This document shows positions 53,391 to 64,000 of a stretch of DNA of 64,000 nt, in pieces (position 1 is the stretch's first letter; the number at the start of each line of letters is the position of its first letter). The notes below the pieces were generated by a model. That model did not search any database, had not been told where the DNA came from, and saw nothing but the letters and a program-made list of their open reading frames with translations. Source of the stretch: Halomonas alkalisoli (lineage in GTDB: Bacteria; Pseudomonadota; Gammaproteobacteria; Pseudomonadales; Halomonadaceae). The translations under genes and the position numbers were made by a program. The stretch covers positions 1-64,000 of the forward strand of contig NZ_JAKCMI010000028.1 in the NCBI RefSeq assembly GCF_021412585.1, written 5' to 3'.

Positions 53391-53864
53391 TCAACCCGGC
53401 GGCAGGGGCAGCGCCCCGTTCTCCTTGACGGCGCGTATGGCGAAGCTGCTGTCCACGCTGTTGACCATGGGTAGCTTCTGCAGTCGTCTCACCCACTGCT
53501 CATAGCCGCGCAGGTCGGCGGTCACCACCTGGAGCAGGTAGTCGAAGGCGCCGGAAATGGTGTGGCAGTTGATGACTTCCGGCATTTCGCTCACCGACGC
53601 TTCGAACTGCTCGACCAGCGCATCCTGATGCTGGCTGAGGCGTACTTGGACGAAGATGGTGACATCAAGGCCCAGCCGCTCCTTGTCCAGCTCGGCGCGA
53701 TAGCGTGTGATAAGGCGGTCCTGTTCGAGTCGTCGAATGCGTCTGGCGCAGGGGGAGGGCGAGAGGTTGACGCGCTCCGCTAGCTCCGCAGTGGTCAGGC
53801 GGGCGTCCTGCTGCAGGGCCTCCAGCAGCATGCGGTCGATGCGGTCGAGCTTCAAGATGCGCAT
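53391..53864 (-). CDS. Lrp/AsnC family transcriptional regulator
   Basis: A 157-residue regulator. N-terminal helix-turn-helix: LDRIDRMLLEALQQDARLTTAELAERVNLSPSPCARRIRRLE. C-terminal RAM domain: VRLSQHQDALVEQFEASVSEMPEVINCHTISGAFDYLLQVV, which forms octamers and binds amino acids. It is divergent from the EamA transporter at 54010, an arrangement often seen for Lrp-type control of amino-acid exporters. GAGG precedes the ATG. The effector is unknown. Confidence 0.92.
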   Translation of the reverse strand: MRILKLDRIDRMLLEALQQDARLTTAELAERVNLSPSPCARRIRRLEQDRLITRYRAELDKERLGLDVTIFVQVRLSQHQDALVEQFEASVSEMPEVINCHTISGAFDYLLQVVTADLRGYEQWVRRLQKLPMVNSVDSSFAIRAVKENGALPLPPG

Positions 53865-54009
53865 GTCCTTGCCTCATCAGTGTAACTTTTCGTTATTTCT
53901 TGGCTGGGACGGCTAATAGTCTCTTTGATTCTGGGTAAGATTGCCCATGTTTGCCAGTGGTATTGGCGCACACTGTCGGCTTCTACTCGATTCTCCGAGC
54001 CAAGCGCCC

Positions 54010-54945
54010 ATGAACACTCGAATTCACTCCCTGACCATCGTTCGTCCCCTCCTCGTGAGTCATTCTCATCGGCTGATGGGATGCGGCGCGGCATTGGGAA
54101 TGGTGCTGATCTGGTCCGCCTATTTCCTGTCGTTGCGGCAGGGGGCATTTTCGCCCCTGGCGCGACTGGACATGACGCTGTTCCGCTACGCAGTGCCGGG
54201 TCTGTTGCTGCTGCCGTTGCTGCTGCGCCGCTGGCCGGTGATTCGTGCGGTTTCGCCGGTTTGGCTGCTGGGTATGAGTCTTGGCGCGGGGCTGCCGTTC
54301 TTCCTGCTCGGCGCCATCGGCATGGGTTGGGCACCCGTGGCGCAGGGGAGCACCCTGATACCGGGTACGGCGCCGCTGTTCGTGACGCTGCTGGCAGTTG
54401 TGGTATTCCGCCAGCGTTTCTCTCGCTGGCGCCGGGTGGGCCTGGCAGCCGTGCTGGCGGGGGTGGCCTGTCTGATTGCCGCGGGGCTGGGAGAGGCCGC
54501 CGCACTGGGCCAGGGGCAATTGCTGTTTCTGGTCTGCAGCCTGCTGTGGGCGGTGTTCACGGTGTCGATGCGACAGAGCGGCCTGAGTCCGCTGGAGGCT
54601 GCGGCCGTGGTGACGGTTCCCAACGGTGCGCTGGTGCTTCTGTACTGGTGGCTGGCGGGAACGCCGCTGTCGCTGCATGACCTGCCAGCCAGTGAATGGG
54701 GGGTACAGCTCGTCGTGCAGGGTGTTGCCGTGGGGTTGGGGTCGAGCTTTCTCTATGGCTACGCCATTCGTCAGTTGGGGGCGGAGGCCACCGCCGCTAT
54801 CGGCTCGCTCACCCCTGTGTGTGCCTCCCTGCTGGCCTGGCTGCTATGGCACGAGAGCCTCGATCCACTCTCGGCCTTCGGTATGGCAATGGTCGTGCTG
54901 GGTGTCGTCTGTGCCAGCGGACTGCTTCAGCGTACGCCAGATTGA
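54010..54945 (+). CDS. DMT superfamily (EamA-type) transporter
   Basis: A 311-residue protein with ten predicted helices in two EamA repeats: LGMVLIWSAYFLSLRQGAFSPLARLDMTLFRYAVPGLLLL begins the first, and LFLVCSLLWAVFTVSMRQSGLSPLEAAA the second; it ends LLAWLLWHESLDPLSAFGMAMVVLGVV. Such proteins export amino acids or other metabolites. The Lrp regulator next to it makes amino-acid export a fair guess. The start is uncertain: ATGs at 53941, 54010 and 54076 are in frame and none has a good ribosome-binding site; 54010 is used because it starts just ahead of the first helix. Confidence 0.85.
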   Translation: MNTRIHSLTIVRPLLVSHSHRLMGCGAALGMVLIWSAYFLSLRQGAFSPLARLDMTLFRYAVPGLLLLPLLLRRWPVIRAVSPVWLLGMSLGAGLPFFLLGAIGMGWAPVAQGSTLIPGTAPLFVTLLAVVVFRQRFSRWRRVGLAAVLAGVACLIAAGLGEAAALGQGQLLFLVCSLLWAVFTVSMRQSGLSPLEAAAVVTVPNGALVLLYWWLAGTPLSLHDLPASEWGVQLVVQGVAVGLGSSFLYGYAIRQLGAEATAAIGSLTPVCASLLAWLLWHESLDPLSAFGMAMVVLGVVCASGLLQRTPD

Positions 54946-55085
54946 CCGCGATGGCTGGAGTCGCATCGGCCTGCCGTGTAGGCTATGCGCCTTTCCTCGA
55001 CGCCGCGCAACCCAGCGATTCGCTCGCGCAGTCCGCTGTGCCGTGTTTGCGCTGGCTCGTCTCCACTGCCATCAGGATATAGCCC

Positions 55086-55427
55086 ATGAGTGACCTGCCC
55101 CATTGCCCGGCCTGCGCCTCGGAGTTCACCTATGACGACGGCCTGCAGTTCGTCTGCCCCGAGTGCGGGCATGAGTGGTCGAAGGGGGCGGGGGCCGAAG
55201 CGACAGAGGATGAGGTTGCCGTACGCGATGCCAACGGCAACCCGCTCGCCGATGGCGATACGGTCACCGTCATCAAGGACCTCAAGGTCAAGGGCTCTTC
55301 CGCGGTGGTCAAGGTCGGCACCAGGGTGAAGAATATTCGTCTGGTGCCGGGGGATCATGACATCGATTGCAAGGTCGACGGCATCGGGCCGATGAAGCTG
55401 AAGTCTATGTTCGTCAAGAAGGCGTAA
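55086..55427 (+). CDS. yjdM: YjdM/PhnA-type zinc-ribbon protein
   Basis: A 113-residue protein. The N-terminal zinc ribbon has CPAC at the beginning and CPECGHEW about 20 residues later; the rest is an SH3-like domain with [27 protein letters not shown] and [27 protein letters not shown], typical of YjdM (earlier called PhnA). The name PhnA is historical; it is not phosphonoacetate hydrolase. Function unknown. It lies convergent with the TAXI gene. Confidence 0.93.
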   Translation: MSDLPHCPACASEFTYDDGLQFVCPECGHEWSKGAGAEATEDEVAVRDANGNPLADGDTVTVIKDLKVKGSSAVVKVGTRVKNIRLVPGDHDIDCKVDGIGPMKLKSMFVKKA

Positions 55428-55438
55428 GCGCCAGGCTT

Positions 55439-56479
55439 CTAGTCCGTCGCAGCGTTGGTCTCCACCTCCTCGGCTGCGTCATTGCCTTCGCCGTTGGCCT
55501 CATCCTCGATCCAACCTTGCTCGCGGTAGTAGCGCAGGGCACCTTCGTGAAGCGGGGCCGAGAGCCCCTCCTTGATCATTCGCTCGGGCTCGAGCACCGA
55601 GTAGGCGGGATGAAAGGAGGTAAAGCGCTCGAAATTGTCGAACACGGCGGCTACCAGGGTATAGACCTGATCCGGATCGGTGGCTTCGCTGGCCACGACG
55701 GTAGCGCGGACGCCGAAGGTCTTCACTTCCGGCTGCTCGGGGTAGTAGAGCCCGGCGGGTATTTCGGCCAGGCTGTAGTAGGGGGCCTCGGCCACCAGGG
55801 CCTCGACGAAATCCCCCTCGACGCCCACCACGGCGGCGTTGCATAGATCGACGGCCTGGCGAATCGTCAGGTCCGGGTGACCCACGGTGTAGACCATGGC
55901 ATCGATATTGCCGTGACACAGCTCCAGCGACTGCTGATCGGCGGGTAGCTCATTGACCATGGCGAAATCTCTCAGCGTCCAGCCCCTGGCCGCCATCAGC
56001 TGCAGCATGGTGGCCCGCTGCCCGGAACCGGGGTTGCCGATGTTTACCGCTCGCTGCTCCAGGTCGTTGAAGTTCTCTATGCCGGCTTCCCGGCGTACCA
56101 CCAGGGTAAAGGGTTCGCTGTGCACCGAGAACAGGGCGCGCAACGAATCGTCGGGGCCCGCGTCGGCGAAGTTTTCCAGGCCCTCGAGGGCATAGTATTG
56201 CTGGTCCGATTGGGCCAGCGCGATCGGGACGTCGCCCTGACGTACGCTGTGTAGATTGGCTACCGAGCCTTCCGACGGGCGGGCATGGCAAGGGCCTTCG
56301 ATCAGGCGACAGAATGCCTGGCCGGTAATGTGATAGACCCCGGTCGGACTGGCCGTGCCGATGACGATTTGTGTTTCTCCGCCCTGAGCGGGCTGCATCA
56401 GTGCCAGGACAAGCAGCAGGCTGCCGCCAAGGCGCGCCAACCCTGCGTTAGGGTTCGTGACAGTTCCACACGGCTTCAT
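55439..56479 (-). CDS. TAXI-type TRAP transporter solute-binding protein (orphan)
   Basis: A 346-residue protein with a signal peptide (GLARLGGSLLLVLALMQPAQG). The mature start IVIGTASPTGVYHITGQAFCRLIE and VNIGNPGSGQRATMLQLMAARGW and TVGHPDLTIRQAVDLCNA are hallmarks of the TAXI family. TAXI proteins capture acids such as glutamate for TRAP permeases (DctQM fusions). No permease gene is within view. Its tail is acidic (DEANGEGNDAAEEVE). AGGGAGA precedes the ATG. Ligand unknown. Confidence 0.9.
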   Translation of the reverse strand: MKPCGTVTNPNAGLARLGGSLLLVLALMQPAQGGETQIVIGTASPTGVYHITGQAFCRLIEGPCHARPSEGSVANLHSVRQGDVPIALAQSDQQYYALEGLENFADAGPDDSLRALFSVHSEPFTLVVRREAGIENFNDLEQRAVNIGNPGSGQRATMLQLMAARGWTLRDFAMVNELPADQQSLELCHGNIDAMVYTVGHPDLTIRQAVDLCNAAVVGVEGDFVEALVAEAPYYSLAEIPAGLYYPEQPEVKTFGVRATVVASEATDPDQVYTLVAAVFDNFERFTSFHPAYSVLEPERMIKEGLSAPLHEGALRYYREQGWIEDEANGEGNDAAEEVETNAATD

Positions 56480-56596
56480 GGTGTCTCCCTGCAGCGGCTT
56501 GCCGCTCGCGCTATGCAGTCTGTTGTTTCCATTCAGTCTAGCAGCCTGAAGGGGATGGCCATGTCGCTCAATCGATTAAATTGAATTAATCAATAT

Positions 56597-56625
56597 TTGA
56601 CGTTGGAAAGTTAAGAGAGAATATT
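56597..56625 (+). promoter_or_regulatory. Candidate promoter of the EAL gene
   Basis: TTGACG (56597-56602), 17-base spacer, AATATT (56620-56625), inside a distinctly A+T-rich 80-base block. About 90 bases before the start codon. Confidence 0.4.
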
Positions 56626-56716
56626 GAATGTAGTAATAAAAAATAATGATTGTTGTAGGTCGTGAAAAACGCAACCCGGTGCCGTAGTTGCGGGGGGCTC
56701 GCAGGGGGGAAGCAGG

Positions 56717-58420
56717 ATGCTATCGAGTCGAAGCCTTTGGGGCATGCGCTGGGCTAGCTGTCCGACAGCCGGGCGGCAACTGTGTCGTTTGCTGATACTC
56801 TTGACACTGCTGGCGCTGGGCACGGCCATCGTGTATGTCACCGGGGGGACACGCTACGCCTACCCCTACCTGATGCTGATTCCCGTTCTGCTTGGCGCCG
56901 CCTGGTATGGCATAAGCGGGGCGCTGCTTGTGGCACTGGCGGCAGGCCTGTTGATGAGCGCCATGCCCATGGCGGTTGCCACCGGTGAGCCGCAATCGAT
57001 GCTCAACTGGCTGATGCGCCTGGTCATGTTCCTGCTGATCGGCGGCTTTGCCGGAGTCTTGTTCAGCCGCTTGCGCTGGTCCCGCGCAGAGAGCGACAGG
57101 GCATCACGCATCGACCCGCGCTCCGGGTTGCCCAATGAGGTGGCACTGGAATCCGATCTCGGAAGGAGCCTGAAGCAACTGCCTCGCGAGGGCGGCCGTG
57201 CTGCGGGCCTGATATTGGTCCGGATCGCTGATATCACCGACATCCTGGAAGCCTTGGGGGCCGATGCCTCCGATGAGTTGGCCGTCGCCTTGAGCCAGCG
57301 GCTCGCCCAACTGGGGCCCTGGCAGGGTAGCAGCTATCGGTTCAGCGGCGCCGAGCTGATGCTGCTGTATCAGTCCGTCAATCGGGAGGAGCTCCACCGG
57401 ATCGCGGAACGCATCATGGGGTTGGGGGAGGAGAACCTGGTTGCCATGGATGTTCCCATTCGGGTGCAGCTGGTGCTGGGGAGCAGCCTTCAGCAGGCCA
57501 ACACCGATACTCCGGGGAGCCTGATTCGCGAGGCCCGCATCGCCATGCTGGCGGCCACCGAGAAGCATCGCCATCATTGCCACTTCGAGCCCTCCTACGC
57601 TCAGCGCAGCGTGCAGACGATACGACTGATTTCCCAGGTGAGGCGTGGCTTGGAGCAAAGGGAGTTCGAGCTGCATTACCAGCCCAAGCTGCGGCTCGCC
57701 GATGGCCGGGTCTGCGGCTGTGAAGGCTTGATTCGCTGGCGCGACGCCCAAGGCGGGCTGATTCCCCCCGGCCTCTTCATGCCCAAGGTGGAGAACACCA
57801 CCTTGATCGCTCCGGTCACCCGGTTCGTGGCCACTGAGGCCTGTGCGTTCGCCGATCGCTTCGATGGCAGGATCAGCATCAATGTGTCGGTACGCAATCT
57901 GCTTGACGATGACCTGCTGCAGGAGATCAAGGCGTTGATCCATGAGGCGGGAATATCATCATCGCAGCTCGAGATCGAAATCACCGAGTCTGCGCTGATG
58001 TACGACATGTTTGCGGCGAAGCAGGCGCTGGAGCGCATTCGTGGTTTCGGCGTACGGGTCAGTATCGACGACTTCGGTACCGGCTTCGCCTCCTTCGAAT
58101 ATCTGCGCCACTTGCCGATTACCGGGCTCAAGATCGATCGCGCCTTCGTCAATGGACTCGAGGAGGACGAAAGGGCGCGCAAGCTGATGACCTGCCTTGT
58201 CGATGTGGGGCATGCCCTCGACCTTGAGGTCACCGCCGAAGGGGTCGAAACGTTCGCCCAGCACTGCATACTCCGTGAATTGGGCTGTGACCAGGCCCAG
58301 GGTTTTCTCTACGCCAAGGCGCTGCCGGCTGAGGAACTGCAACAGTGGTGCCGACAGCATGACAGCGGCTGGCAGAACGATCAGGCGCCAGCGAATCTCT
58401 GTTCGTCGCCTCGAAACTGA
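56717..58420 (+). CDS. Membrane c-di-GMP phosphodiesterase with degenerate GGDEF and EAL domains
   Basis: A 567-residue protein. Four or so hydrophobic helices occupy 22-120. A degenerate GGDEF domain (about 130-285) has SGAEL in place of GGDEF (SYRFSGAELMLLY), so it cannot make c-di-GMP. The EAL domain (about 305-550) is complete: CEGLIRW (E of ExLxR), NVSVRNL, EITESAL, DDFGTGF, LKIDRAF, EGVET and QGFLYAK. It therefore probably hydrolyses c-di-GMP to pGpG and lowers the sessile signal. No PAS or other sensor is visible besides the membrane part. GGGGGGAAG precedes the ATG. Confidence 0.92.
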   Translation: MLSSRSLWGMRWASCPTAGRQLCRLLILLTLLALGTAIVYVTGGTRYAYPYLMLIPVLLGAAWYGISGALLVALAAGLLMSAMPMAVATGEPQSMLNWLMRLVMFLLIGGFAGVLFSRLRWSRAESDRASRIDPRSGLPNEVALESDLGRSLKQLPREGGRAAGLILVRIADITDILEALGADASDELAVALSQRLAQLGPWQGSSYRFSGAELMLLYQSVNREELHRIAERIMGLGEENLVAMDVPIRVQLVLGSSLQQANTDTPGSLIREARIAMLAATEKHRHHCHFEPSYAQRSVQTIRLISQVRRGLEQREFELHYQPKLRLADGRVCGCEGLIRWRDAQGGLIPPGLFMPKVENTTLIAPVTRFVATEACAFADRFDGRISINVSVRNLLDDDLLQEIKALIHEAGISSSQLEIEITESALMYDMFAAKQALERIRGFGVRVSIDDFGTGFASFEYLRHLPITGLKIDRAFVNGLEEDERARKLMTCLVDVGHALDLEVTAEGVETFAQHCILRELGCDQAQGFLYAKALPAEELQQWCRQHDSGWQNDQAPANLCSSPRN

Positions 58421-58470
58421 AGCGTCGCGGGCGCACTCACTATTGAGGTCTTTCCAGCACGCCCTACCAA

Positions 58471-58485
58471 TGAGAATGATTGTCG
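58471..58485. promoter_or_regulatory. Fur-box-like sequence upstream of the suf operon
   Basis: TGAGAATGATTGTCG matches the 7-1-7 Fur pattern TGATAAT-N-ATTATCA at 11 of 14 arm positions. It lies 160 bases before the Rrf2 regulator gene. Iron control of suf by Fur is known in E. coli; use here is inferred. Confidence 0.45.
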
Positions 58486-58573
58486 TTATTTGTGCGATCG
58501 GCATCGATCTTGCCGCTATCGTGCCGCTAGCCCTGGCCAAATGGGCAGAGGGGTCTTCACATCGAATCCATAC

Positions 58574-58590
58574 AGGACTAAAATGGTCCT
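58574..58590. promoter_or_regulatory. Candidate Rrf2-type operator
   Basis: AGGAC-TAAAATG-GTCCT: a 17-bp dyad with perfect five-base arms and an A+T-rich centre, close in style to IscR-like operators. It is 55 bases before the regulator start, so it could serve autoregulation of the whole operon. Confidence 0.5.
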
Positions 58591-58644
58591 CAATCGAATG
58601 CGAAGCTCGTACAGGGCTTGGCGGCGAATCGTGAGGAGTCAGGC

Positions 58645-59109
58645 ATGCTCAAGCTTTCTCGGCTGACCGACTATGCCGCGGTGGTGATGGCGCAGATCGC
58701 CCGTCACCCGGAGCAGCCCCACGCAGCGGCTGAGCTGGCCGAGGCGGTGCAGCTGCCTCATCCGACCGTGAGCAAGACACTGAAGATGCTGGTGCGGGCG
58801 GGACTGCTGGAATCCCGCCGCGGCGCCCAGGGCGGCTATTCGCTGGCGCGGCCGGCGTCGCGCATCACGGCCCGCGACATCATCACCGCCATCGAGGGGC
58901 CGGTGGCGATGACCGAGTGCAGCCATGTGGACGGCGACTGCGACCTGCTCGCCACCTGCGGTGTGTCCGACAACTGGCAGCGGGTTTCGCTGGCGGTACG
59001 CACCCTGCTCGACAGCGTGACCCTGGCGCACCTGGCCGACTCCTCGCCGATCAAGCTGCCGGTACAGCTGCCCATACAGAGTATCAGTCTGGCCGCCGAC
59101 ACGGCCTGA
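58645..59109 (+). CDS. Rrf2-family SUF operon regulator (IscR/SufR-like)
   Basis: A 154-residue winged-helix regulator. [46 protein letters not shown] is the Rrf2 DNA-binding domain. Three Cys, C92, C99 and C105 (in [16 protein letters not shown]), match the spacing of the three Fe-S ligands of IscR, so it should carry a cluster and report cluster demand. It heads the suf operon, 76 bases before sufB. GAGGAG precedes the ATG at 58645; the nine-codon upstream extension of the frame is rejected. Confidence 0.92.
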   Translation: MLKLSRLTDYAAVVMAQIARHPEQPHAAAELAEAVQLPHPTVSKTLKMLVRAGLLESRRGAQGGYSLARPASRITARDIITAIEGPVAMTECSHVDGDCDLLATCGVSDNWQRVSLAVRTLLDSVTLAHLADSSPIKLPVQLPIQSISLAADTA

Positions 59110-59185
59110 GACGCGCAAGCCACCGAACACATTACCCGAGCGGGCTCGCTGCTCGCCGACCCAACCGCCCGGGAGGGGAACCATC

Positions 59186-60628
<1,443 letters not shown>

Positions 60629-60726
60629 GCGCTATTGCGCTCGCTCATGATGCGCTTCAAGGGCGATGGAAAGACACTTTTATCGGGTCGCCGCGGCGGC
60701 TCGCCAGAATCGAAAAGGTACTCAAG

Positions 60727-61475
<749 letters not shown>

Positions 61476-61479
<4 letters not shown>

Positions 61480-62834
61480 GCGATGTTCAGACCTTTCTCG
61501 ATCGCCTGGCCGAACGCACTGAAGCCCGGCGCCAGGCCCACGGCCCGGAACCGACCTGGATCGCCGCCCGGCGCCAGGCGGGTGCCGCGCGCTTCGAGGC
61601 GCTGGGCTTTCCCGATCGTCGCGTCGAGGCGTGGAAATATACCGACGTGCGCGCCATCGCCCGCGGCGACTTTGCCCTGACCGACAGTGCCGACTTCTCG
61701 CCTGCCTCGGCGGCAGCGCTGACGCTGCCTATCGCGGCGCATCGGCTGACCTTCGTCGATGGCGTCTTCTCCGCGGCACTCTCCGATCTTGGCGAGCTGC
61801 CGGCCGGGGTCGCTGTGCTGCCGCTTTCCCAAGCGCTGGCCGAGAATCACGAGGCCGTGGGCGGCCCGCTGGGGCGCCTCACCGGAGTGGAGTTCTCGCC
61901 CTTCTCGGCCCTCAATACCGCCTTCATGGAGGAGGGCGCCGTGGTACGCCTGGCCCCGGGCAGCGTGGTGGAAAAGCCGATCCTCCTGCAGTTCCTGTCC
62001 CGTGCCAATGCGCAGCCGGTGATGAGCCACCCGCGGGTGCTGATCGAGGCCGGCGCCCGCAGCCAGGCAACGGTGATCGAGCATCACATCGGCGAGAGCG
62101 AGGCGGCCAACTTCACCAATCTGGTGGACGAGGTCATGCTCGATCGCGGAGCGATCTTGACCCACTACAAGCTGCAGGAGGCGTCGCTCAAGGACCTTCA
62201 TGTCGCCAGCATCCATGTGGAGCAGGGGCGTGACAGCCGCTACACCTCGTTCAACCTGAACCTGGGCGGTAGCCTGGTGCGCAACGACCTGGTGGTCGAC
62301 CTCAATGGCAAGGGCGCCGAAGCCAACTTCAACGGCCTGTTCTTCGCCCAGGGGCGCCAGCACGTGGACAACCACACGCTGGCCAACCACAACGCGCCGC
62401 TCACGTTCTCCAACGAGAACTACAAGGGCATTCTCGACGACCGGGCGCGTGGCGTGTTCAACGGCAGGGTGGTGGTCAAGCGCGACAGCCAGAAGATCGA
62501 GGCGCATCAGAGCAACGCCAACCTGCTGCTCTCCGACCGTGCCGAGATCGATACCAAGCCCGAGCTCGAGATCTACGCCGACGACGTCAAGTGCTCCCAC
62601 GGGGCCACGACCGGCCAGCTCGACGAGGAGGCGGTGTTCACCCTGCGCACCCGTGGCATCGACGAGCAGACGGCCCGTGGGCTGCTGACGCTCGCCTTCG
62701 CCGGGGAAGTGATGGAGCGAGTGGAGCTGGAAGCCGTGGCCGAGCGGGTCGAACTGGCGGTGGCCGGCAAACTGCCGGAGCGCTTCAATCTTTCCGGGCT
62801 GGTGGAAGCCGCCATGTCGTTGCATGACGACTGA
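61476..62834 (+). CDS. sufD: Fe-S cluster assembly protein SufD
   Basis: A 452-residue protein (E. coli SufD 423). N-terminal helices, then the beta-helix with RVLIEAGARSQATVIEHHIGESEAANFTNLVDEV, NLGGSLVRNDLVVDLNGKGAEANFNGLFFAQGRQHVDNHT, and the C-terminal QSNANLLLSDRAEIDTKPELEIYADDVKCSHGATTGQLDEE with the conserved Cys/His pair. It forms the SufBC2D complex with SufB and SufC. Translationally coupled to sufC by the ATGA overlap. Confidence 0.96.
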
Positions 62835-62849
62835 GCCGAGGAGTCAACC

Positions 62850-64000
62850 ATGAATCACCTGGCCACCGATCACGTGCTCAAGACCCCGGCCCTGGATGTG
62901 GCCGGGATACGTGCGCAATTTCCGATCCTCGAACGGCAGGTTCACGGCAGGCCGCTGATCTACTTCGACAACGCTGCCACCAGCCAGACGCCCCTGTGCG
63001 TCATCGATACCTTCCGCGACTACTACAGCCGCTACAACGCCAACATCCACCGCGGGCTGCACACCCTGGCCGACGAGGCCACGGCGGCCTACGAGGGCAC
63101 CCGCGAAAGGGTGCGCGCCTTCCTCAATGCGGCCGATCGGCGCGAGATCGTCTTTACCCGCGGTACCACCGAGGCGATCAACCTGGTGGCCAACAGCTGG
63201 GGCCGGGCCAATCTCCAGCCGGGCGACGAGGTGCTGGTGTCGCTGCTCGAGCACCACTCCAACATCGTGCCCTGGCAGCTTCTCGCCGACCAGCTCGGGA
63301 TCGTCGTCAAGGTGATCCCGGTGGACGAGCGTGGCGTGCTGGAACTCGACGCCTATCGCGCCCTCTTCACCGAGCGCACGCGGCTGGTGGCGGTGAATCA
63401 TGTCTCCAATGCCTTCGGCACCATCAACCCGGTGCGCGAGATGGCAACCATCGCCCATGAACATGGCGCCAGGATTCTCATCGACGGTGCCCAGGCCACG
63501 CCGCACCAGGTGGTGGACGTGCGTGACATCGATGCCGACTTCTACGCCTTCTCGGGTCACAAGGTCTACGGCTCCACCGGCGTCGGTGTGCTCTACGGCA
63601 AGGCCGAGCTGCTGGAGGCGATGCCGCCCTGGCAGGGCGGTGGCGAGATGATCAAGAGCGTCTCCTTCGACGTGCCGACTACCTTCGCCGACATCCCCCA
63701 CAAGTTCGAGGCCGGTACCCCGGCCATCGCCGAGGTCATCGCGCTTGGCGTTGCCCTCGACTGGGTCAGCGACGTGGGGCTCGCACGCATTGGCACCTGG
63801 GAGGCCGAGCTGCTGGCACGGGCCACCGCGGGTGTCTCGCGTATCGATGGGCTGAGGCTGCTCGGTACCGCGCCCGACAAGGCCGGCGTGCTCTCCTTCA
63901 TCGTCGATGGCGCCCACTCCCAGGATATCGCGCTGCTGATCGATCAGCTGGGCGTGGCGATCCGTACCGGCAATCACTGCGCCCAGCCGCTGCTGGCTCG
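62850..64000 (+). CDS. sufS: Cysteine desulfurase SufS (partial at the window end)
   Basis: The first 383 codons of a class V aminotransferase-fold PLP enzyme; the gene continues past the window. PLP Lys is K238 in FSGHKVYGSTG, and the persulfide Cys is C377 in RTGNHCAQPLL, just as in E. coli SufS (K226/C364, RTGHHCA). YFDNAATSQTP and FNRGLHTLADEAT-like 'NIHRGLHTLADEAT' are near the start. It removes sulfur from cysteine and hands it to SufBCD, here possibly through a SufE or SufU partner encoded beyond the window. AGGAG lies seven bases before the ATG. Confidence 0.96.
   Translation, partial: MNHLATDHVLKTPALDVAGIRAQFPILERQVHGRPLIYFDNAATSQTPLCVIDTFRDYYSRYNANIHRGLHTLADEATAAYEGTRERVRAFLNAADRREIVFTRGTTEAINLVANSWGRANLQPGDEVLVSLLEHHSNIVPWQLLADQLGIVVKVIPVDERGVLELDAYRALFTERTRLVAVNHVSNAFGTINPVREMATIAHEHGARILIDGAQATPHQVVDVRDIDADFYAFSGHKVYGSTGVGVLYGKAELLEAMPPWQGGGEMIKSVSFDVPTTFADIPHKFEAGTPAIAEVIALGVALDWVSDVGLARIGTWEAELLARATAGVSRIDGLRLLGTAPDKAGVLSFIVDGAHSQDIALLIDQLGVAIRTGNHCAQPLLA

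Overview
The window reads as a chromosomal segment of a halophilic gammaproteobacterium, most likely Halomonadaceae (Halomonas or a close relative). The grounds are a gammaproteobacterial 23S/5S end, high-GC codon use, gammaproteobacterial housekeeping proteins (RlmM, EpmC, TatD, FadBA, an IscR-like SUF regulator), several small families common in Halomonas (DUF3080, DUF5924, a CCGSCS-motif protein), a very acidic exported protein, and two Pst systems with enlarged permeases. No prophage, insertion sequence, CRISPR array or tRNA was found.

Layout. 1-2140: 3' part of a 23S rRNA gene, the 5S gene, terminators, and what looks like a decayed second 5S 3' end. 2200-10120: acidic exported protein, gdhA with NtrC-like sites, a DUF2721 protein coupled to rlmM, a small monooxygenase-fold protein, tusA, and a minus-strand block (unknown protein, DUF3080 lipoprotein, MATE exporter). 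10230-16440: epmC; then a LysR regulator divergent from a two-gene operon of a fused 2-oxoacid dehydrogenase E1 and a FabD-like acyltransferase that has lost the malonyl-binding Arg; then tatD with a degenerate exonuclease-fold partner. 16560-25440: uup, a universal stress protein, a MarR regulator, a DUF5924 membrane protein, the fadBA beta-oxidation operon and a CCGSCS protein. 25560-34750: small redox, metabolic and peptidase genes with a 12-bp tandem repeat and a fragment of a response regulator.

34800-52390 is the centrepiece, a phosphate-acquisition island. It holds pstS1 and pstC1-A1-B1-phoU on the plus strand, phoB-phoR on the minus strand, and a second complete set pstS2, pstC2-A2-B2 on the minus strand. 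After a lipoprotein gene, a flavin reductase gene and a yeast-type cytosine deaminase gene comes a Na+/Pi cotransporter gene followed by a PhoU-like gene. Pho boxes (7-bp repeats at an 11-bp period) can be read upstream of pstC1, pstC2, pstS2 (two) and the Na+/Pi gene (two), so PhoB encoded here probably drives both high-affinity systems and the secondary transporter.

52400-64000: an NDUFA9-like NAD(P)-binding protein, an Lrp regulator divergent from a DMT exporter, yjdM, an orphan TAXI-type binding protein, a membrane EAL phosphodiesterase with a dead GGDEF domain, and an Rrf2 regulator-sufB-C-D-S operon with Fur-like and Rrf2-like operators upstream. sufS runs off the window end.
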